The notes under the pieces: generated by a model
What the model saw: the letters and a program-made list of their open reading frames with translations, nothing else
The model's database searches: none
Told to the model about the DNA's origin: nothing
Shown here: positions 33,187 to 36,314 of the stretch, one piece after another
How the letters are laid out: each line of letters opens with the position of its first letter
Numbering within the stretch: position 1 is the first letter of the stretch
Translations under genes and position numbers: made by a program
NCBI GenBank assembly: GCA_025362135.1
Contig: JANYHZ010000108.1
Coordinates: forward strand, 1 to 36,314
DNA length: 36,314 nt
Reading direction: 5' to 3'
Source of the DNA: Betaproteobacteria bacterium
GTDB taxonomy: Bacteria > Pseudomonadota > Gammaproteobacteria > Burkholderiales > Usitatibacteraceae

Positions 33187-33349
33187 AATTCTCGTTTGCC
33201 CGGTCACCAAAGGACCGTTGACAATGTCGGTCGACAAGACCGAACTCATTTCTTATTCGGCACGGTTGGCCTACCCCATCCGCGATGGCATTCCGGTGAT
33301 GCTGGCGGATGAGGCGCGCGAGTTAAAGGCTGAAGAAGTGCGTGGTTGA
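33155..33349 (+). CDS. Trm112 family protein (YcaR-like)
   Basis: A 64-residue protein with the family start [18 protein letters not shown] and the end [18 protein letters not shown]. Only one cysteine remains of the usual zinc site, as is common in this bacterial subfamily. The first ATG is at 33155, with a second two codons later. It lies between lpxK and kdsB, its standard place. The exact function in bacteria is not settled. Confidence 0.9.
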   Translation: MTMSLDPKLLEILVCPVTKGPLTMSVDKTELISYSARLAYPIRDGIPVMLADEARELKAEEVRG

Positions 33350-33385
33350 ACACGACAGTCGTTGCGGAAAAGAAAAGTTGTGACG

Positions 33386-34844
<1,459 letters not shown>

Positions 34845-34859
34845 CGAAGAAAGGCCGTA

Positions 34860-36131
34860 ATGAAGCGCGATGCATCCCCACCGAACGCGTTCTACGCCCA
34901 ATCCGGCGGTGTCACTGCCGTAATCAATATCTCCGCGCAGGGTGTGATCGAAACTGCGCGTAAATACCCAAAAAAAATCGGCAAGGTATACGCAGGCCGC
35001 AACGGCATTATCGGTGCGCTCACCGAAGACCTCATCGACACCGGCAAAGAGCCACTTGCCAATATCAAAGCACTCGGACACACGCCGGCAGGCGCGTTCG
35101 GTTCGTGTCGTTACAAACTCAAAAGCGTTGACACGAATCGCCGCGAATATGAGCGCCTGATCGAAGTTTTCAGGGCGCACGACATCGGCTATTTTTTCTA
35201 CAACGGTGGGGGCGATTCGGCTGATACCTGCCTGAAGATTTCGCAGTTGAGCGAATCGATGGGTTATCCGCTCATCGCTGTACACGTGCCAAAAACGGTG
35301 GACAACGATCTGCCGATTACCGATTGTTCGCCAGGTTTCGGCTCGGTCGCAAAGTATGTGGCGGTGAGCATGCGCGAGGCGGGGCTGGACGTGGCATCGA
35401 TGTCCAGAACCTCAACCAAAGTTTTCGTGCTCGAAGTGATGGGCCGACACGCGGGCTGGATTACGGCTGCGTGCGGACTCGCAGCAGAAAAAGCTAGTGA
35501 CGCCCCGCAGATTTTATTGTTCCCCGAAATACCGTTCGAGCCACAAAAATTTCTCTCGCGGGTCGATGCATGCGTCAAGCAACATGGCTTTTGCGCGATC
35601 GGTGTATCCGAAGGTATTCGCAATATCGACGGTAAATTCGTTTCCGAGTCCGGTCTGGTGGATGCGTTCGGGCATGCGCAGCTAGGGGGCGTTGCGCCCT
35701 TCATTGCCGACATGGTGAAACGAGAGCTGAAATTGAAGAATCACTGGGCTGTGGCCGATTATCTGCAACGTGCCGCCCGCCACATCGCCTCAAAGACGGA
35801 TGTATTGCAAAGCTACGCCGTCGGCAAGGCCGCGGTCGAATATGCCGTCAAAGGCATGAACGGCGTGATGCCCGCAATCAAGCGTATCAAGTCCAAGCCT
35901 TACCAATGGGAAATCGTTCCTGTGCCGCTTTCCGAAGTCGCCAACCAGGAAAAGAAAATGCCGCGCGATTTTATTACGGCGGATGGCTTTCACATCACAC
36001 AAAAATGCCGCAATTATTTGCAGCCGTTGATTGAGGGCGAAGCGTATCCGCCGTACGAAGGTGGATTGCCGCGATATGTCACGTTGAAGAATGTGGCGGT
36101 GAAGAAGAAGCTGGCGGCGTTCTCGCTGTAA
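34860..36131 (+). CDS. pfp: Pyrophosphate-type 6-phosphofructokinase
   Basis: Converts fructose 6-phosphate and fructose 1,6-bisphosphate, probably using pyrophosphate. The 423-residue protein has GGGDSAD (116-122), PKTVDND (144-150) and MGRHAGW (194-200). Aligned by eye with E. coli PfkA (GGDGS and PGTIDND), D119 and K145 stand at the two positions that in PPi-dependent enzymes are Asp and Lys, instead of Gly and Gly. The reaction is then reversible and could serve gluconeogenesis. It follows adk closely and is probably co-transcribed. Confidence 0.92.
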   Translation: MKRDASPPNAFYAQSGGVTAVINISAQGVIETARKYPKKIGKVYAGRNGIIGALTEDLIDTGKEPLANIKALGHTPAGAFGSCRYKLKSVDTNRREYERLIEVFRAHDIGYFFYNGGGDSADTCLKISQLSESMGYPLIAVHVPKTVDNDLPITDCSPGFGSVAKYVAVSMREAGLDVASMSRTSTKVFVLEVMGRHAGWITAACGLAAEKASDAPQILLFPEIPFEPQKFLSRVDACVKQHGFCAIGVSEGIRNIDGKFVSESGLVDAFGHAQLGGVAPFIADMVKRELKLKNHWAVADYLQRAARHIASKTDVLQSYAVGKAAVEYAVKGMNGVMPAIKRIKSKPYQWEIVPVPLSEVANQEKKMPRDFITADGFHITQKCRNYLQPLIEGEAYPPYEGGLPRYVTLKNVAVKKKLAAFSL

Positions 36132-36155
36132 ACGCGAAGTGCAATGCTGGCCTAC

Positions 36156-36203
36156 GCCGCCCCGCCCTACCTATATTGAAACTCTATAATCGGGGCGGCT
36201 TTC
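36156..36203 (+). terminator. Hairpin after pfp, possible terminator
   Basis: GCCGCCCCG (36156-36164) pairs perfectly with CGGGGCGGC (36191-36199) across a 26-base loop, followed by only TTT. The loop is large and the tail short, so termination is uncertain. The right arm overlaps the dispersed repeat at 36175. Confidence 0.45.
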
Positions 36204-36232
36204 GGAGCATAAATGCCTGTGAATCCGCGCCA
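36175..36232 (+). repeat. Dispersed intergenic repeat, copy B
   Basis: Aligns with 15281-15339; the identical core GGAGCATAAATGCCTG is at 36204-36219. It lies 44 bases after the pfp stop. Confidence 0.6.
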
Positions 36233-36260
36233 GTGCTAGTGTTTGTATATTTTCCAGCCA

Positions 36261-36302
36261 CCCCTCATCCCAACCCTTCTCCCATGGGCGAAGGGCTTCA
36301 GG
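36261..36302. repeat. Degraded REP-like repeat arm at the right edge
   Basis: CCCCTCATCCCAACCCTTCT resembles the arm at 1828-1847 (CCCCTCACCCTAACCCTC), followed by gggcgaaggg in place of the hairpin. The element runs off, or close to, the window edge, so its full extent cannot be seen. Confidence 0.55.
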
Positions 36303-36314
36303 ACTGCATCGCCC

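Overview
The window (about 36.3 kb) reads as an ordinary chromosomal segment of a Gram-negative betaproteobacterium. Evidence for a Gram-negative cell is lpxK and kdsB (lipid A and KDO synthesis), an Mla-type lipid transport operon, ExbB/ExbD and several lipoproteins. The betaproteobacterial placement is an inference. It rests on the exbB-exbD-lpxK-Trm112-kdsB-adk run, the tsaE-amiC-mutL-miaA neighbourhood, a MutL carrying the endonuclease motif, and a pyrophosphate-type phosphofructokinase. No rRNA, tRNA, CRISPR array, transposase or phage module was seen.

Layout. 26-3021 (minus): a phnC ATPase and two tandem phnD-like binding proteins, separated by a REP-like repeat; the permease should lie beyond the left edge. 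3205-8499 (plus): a GAF-phosphatase-kinase fusion, a STAS protein, and an MlaE/MlaF/MlaD/lipoprotein ABC transporter, nearly all overlapping or abutting. 8640-9656: a yqjD-yqjE-yqjK-like membrane operon. 9692-11296 (minus): an AI-2E-type permease and a cyclic-nucleotide-binding protein. 11329-11488: a 160-bp imperfect palindrome. 11594-14304: a TraB/GumN protein overlapping a thiamine-diphosphate enzyme. 14330-15208: an acetyltransferase remnant and a small membrane protein. 15514-18864: an orphan solute-binding protein divergent from htpG, which has a heat-shock-type promoter. 18905-21077: a YkgJ-type cysteine-cluster protein, a small lipoprotein and queG. 21089-28702: tsaE, amiC, a GGDEF-EAL protein (minus), mutL and miaA. 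28779-30489 (minus): a dodecin-like protein and xseA. 31066-36131: exbB, exbD, lpxK, a Trm112-like protein, kdsB, adk and a PPi-type phosphofructokinase.

How the genes fit together. Most are housekeeping: envelope synthesis, tRNA modification (tsaE, miaA, queG), DNA repair (mutL, xseA) and stress (htpG). The most interesting unit is the 3205-8499 operon. There a phosphatase/kinase 'partner-switch' protein is translationally coupled to a STAS protein with an intact DSSG phosphorylation motif, directly ahead of an Mla-type lipid transporter. In E. coli the Mla transporter is controlled by its own STAS subunit, MlaB. This suggests, as inference, that lipid transport here is gated by reversible phosphorylation of the STAS subunit.

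Non-coding structure also stands out: the 160-bp palindrome, three REP-like repeat sites, a 59-bp repeat found downstream of two plus-strand genes, an inverted DnaA-box pair, and several hairpin-plus-T-run terminators.
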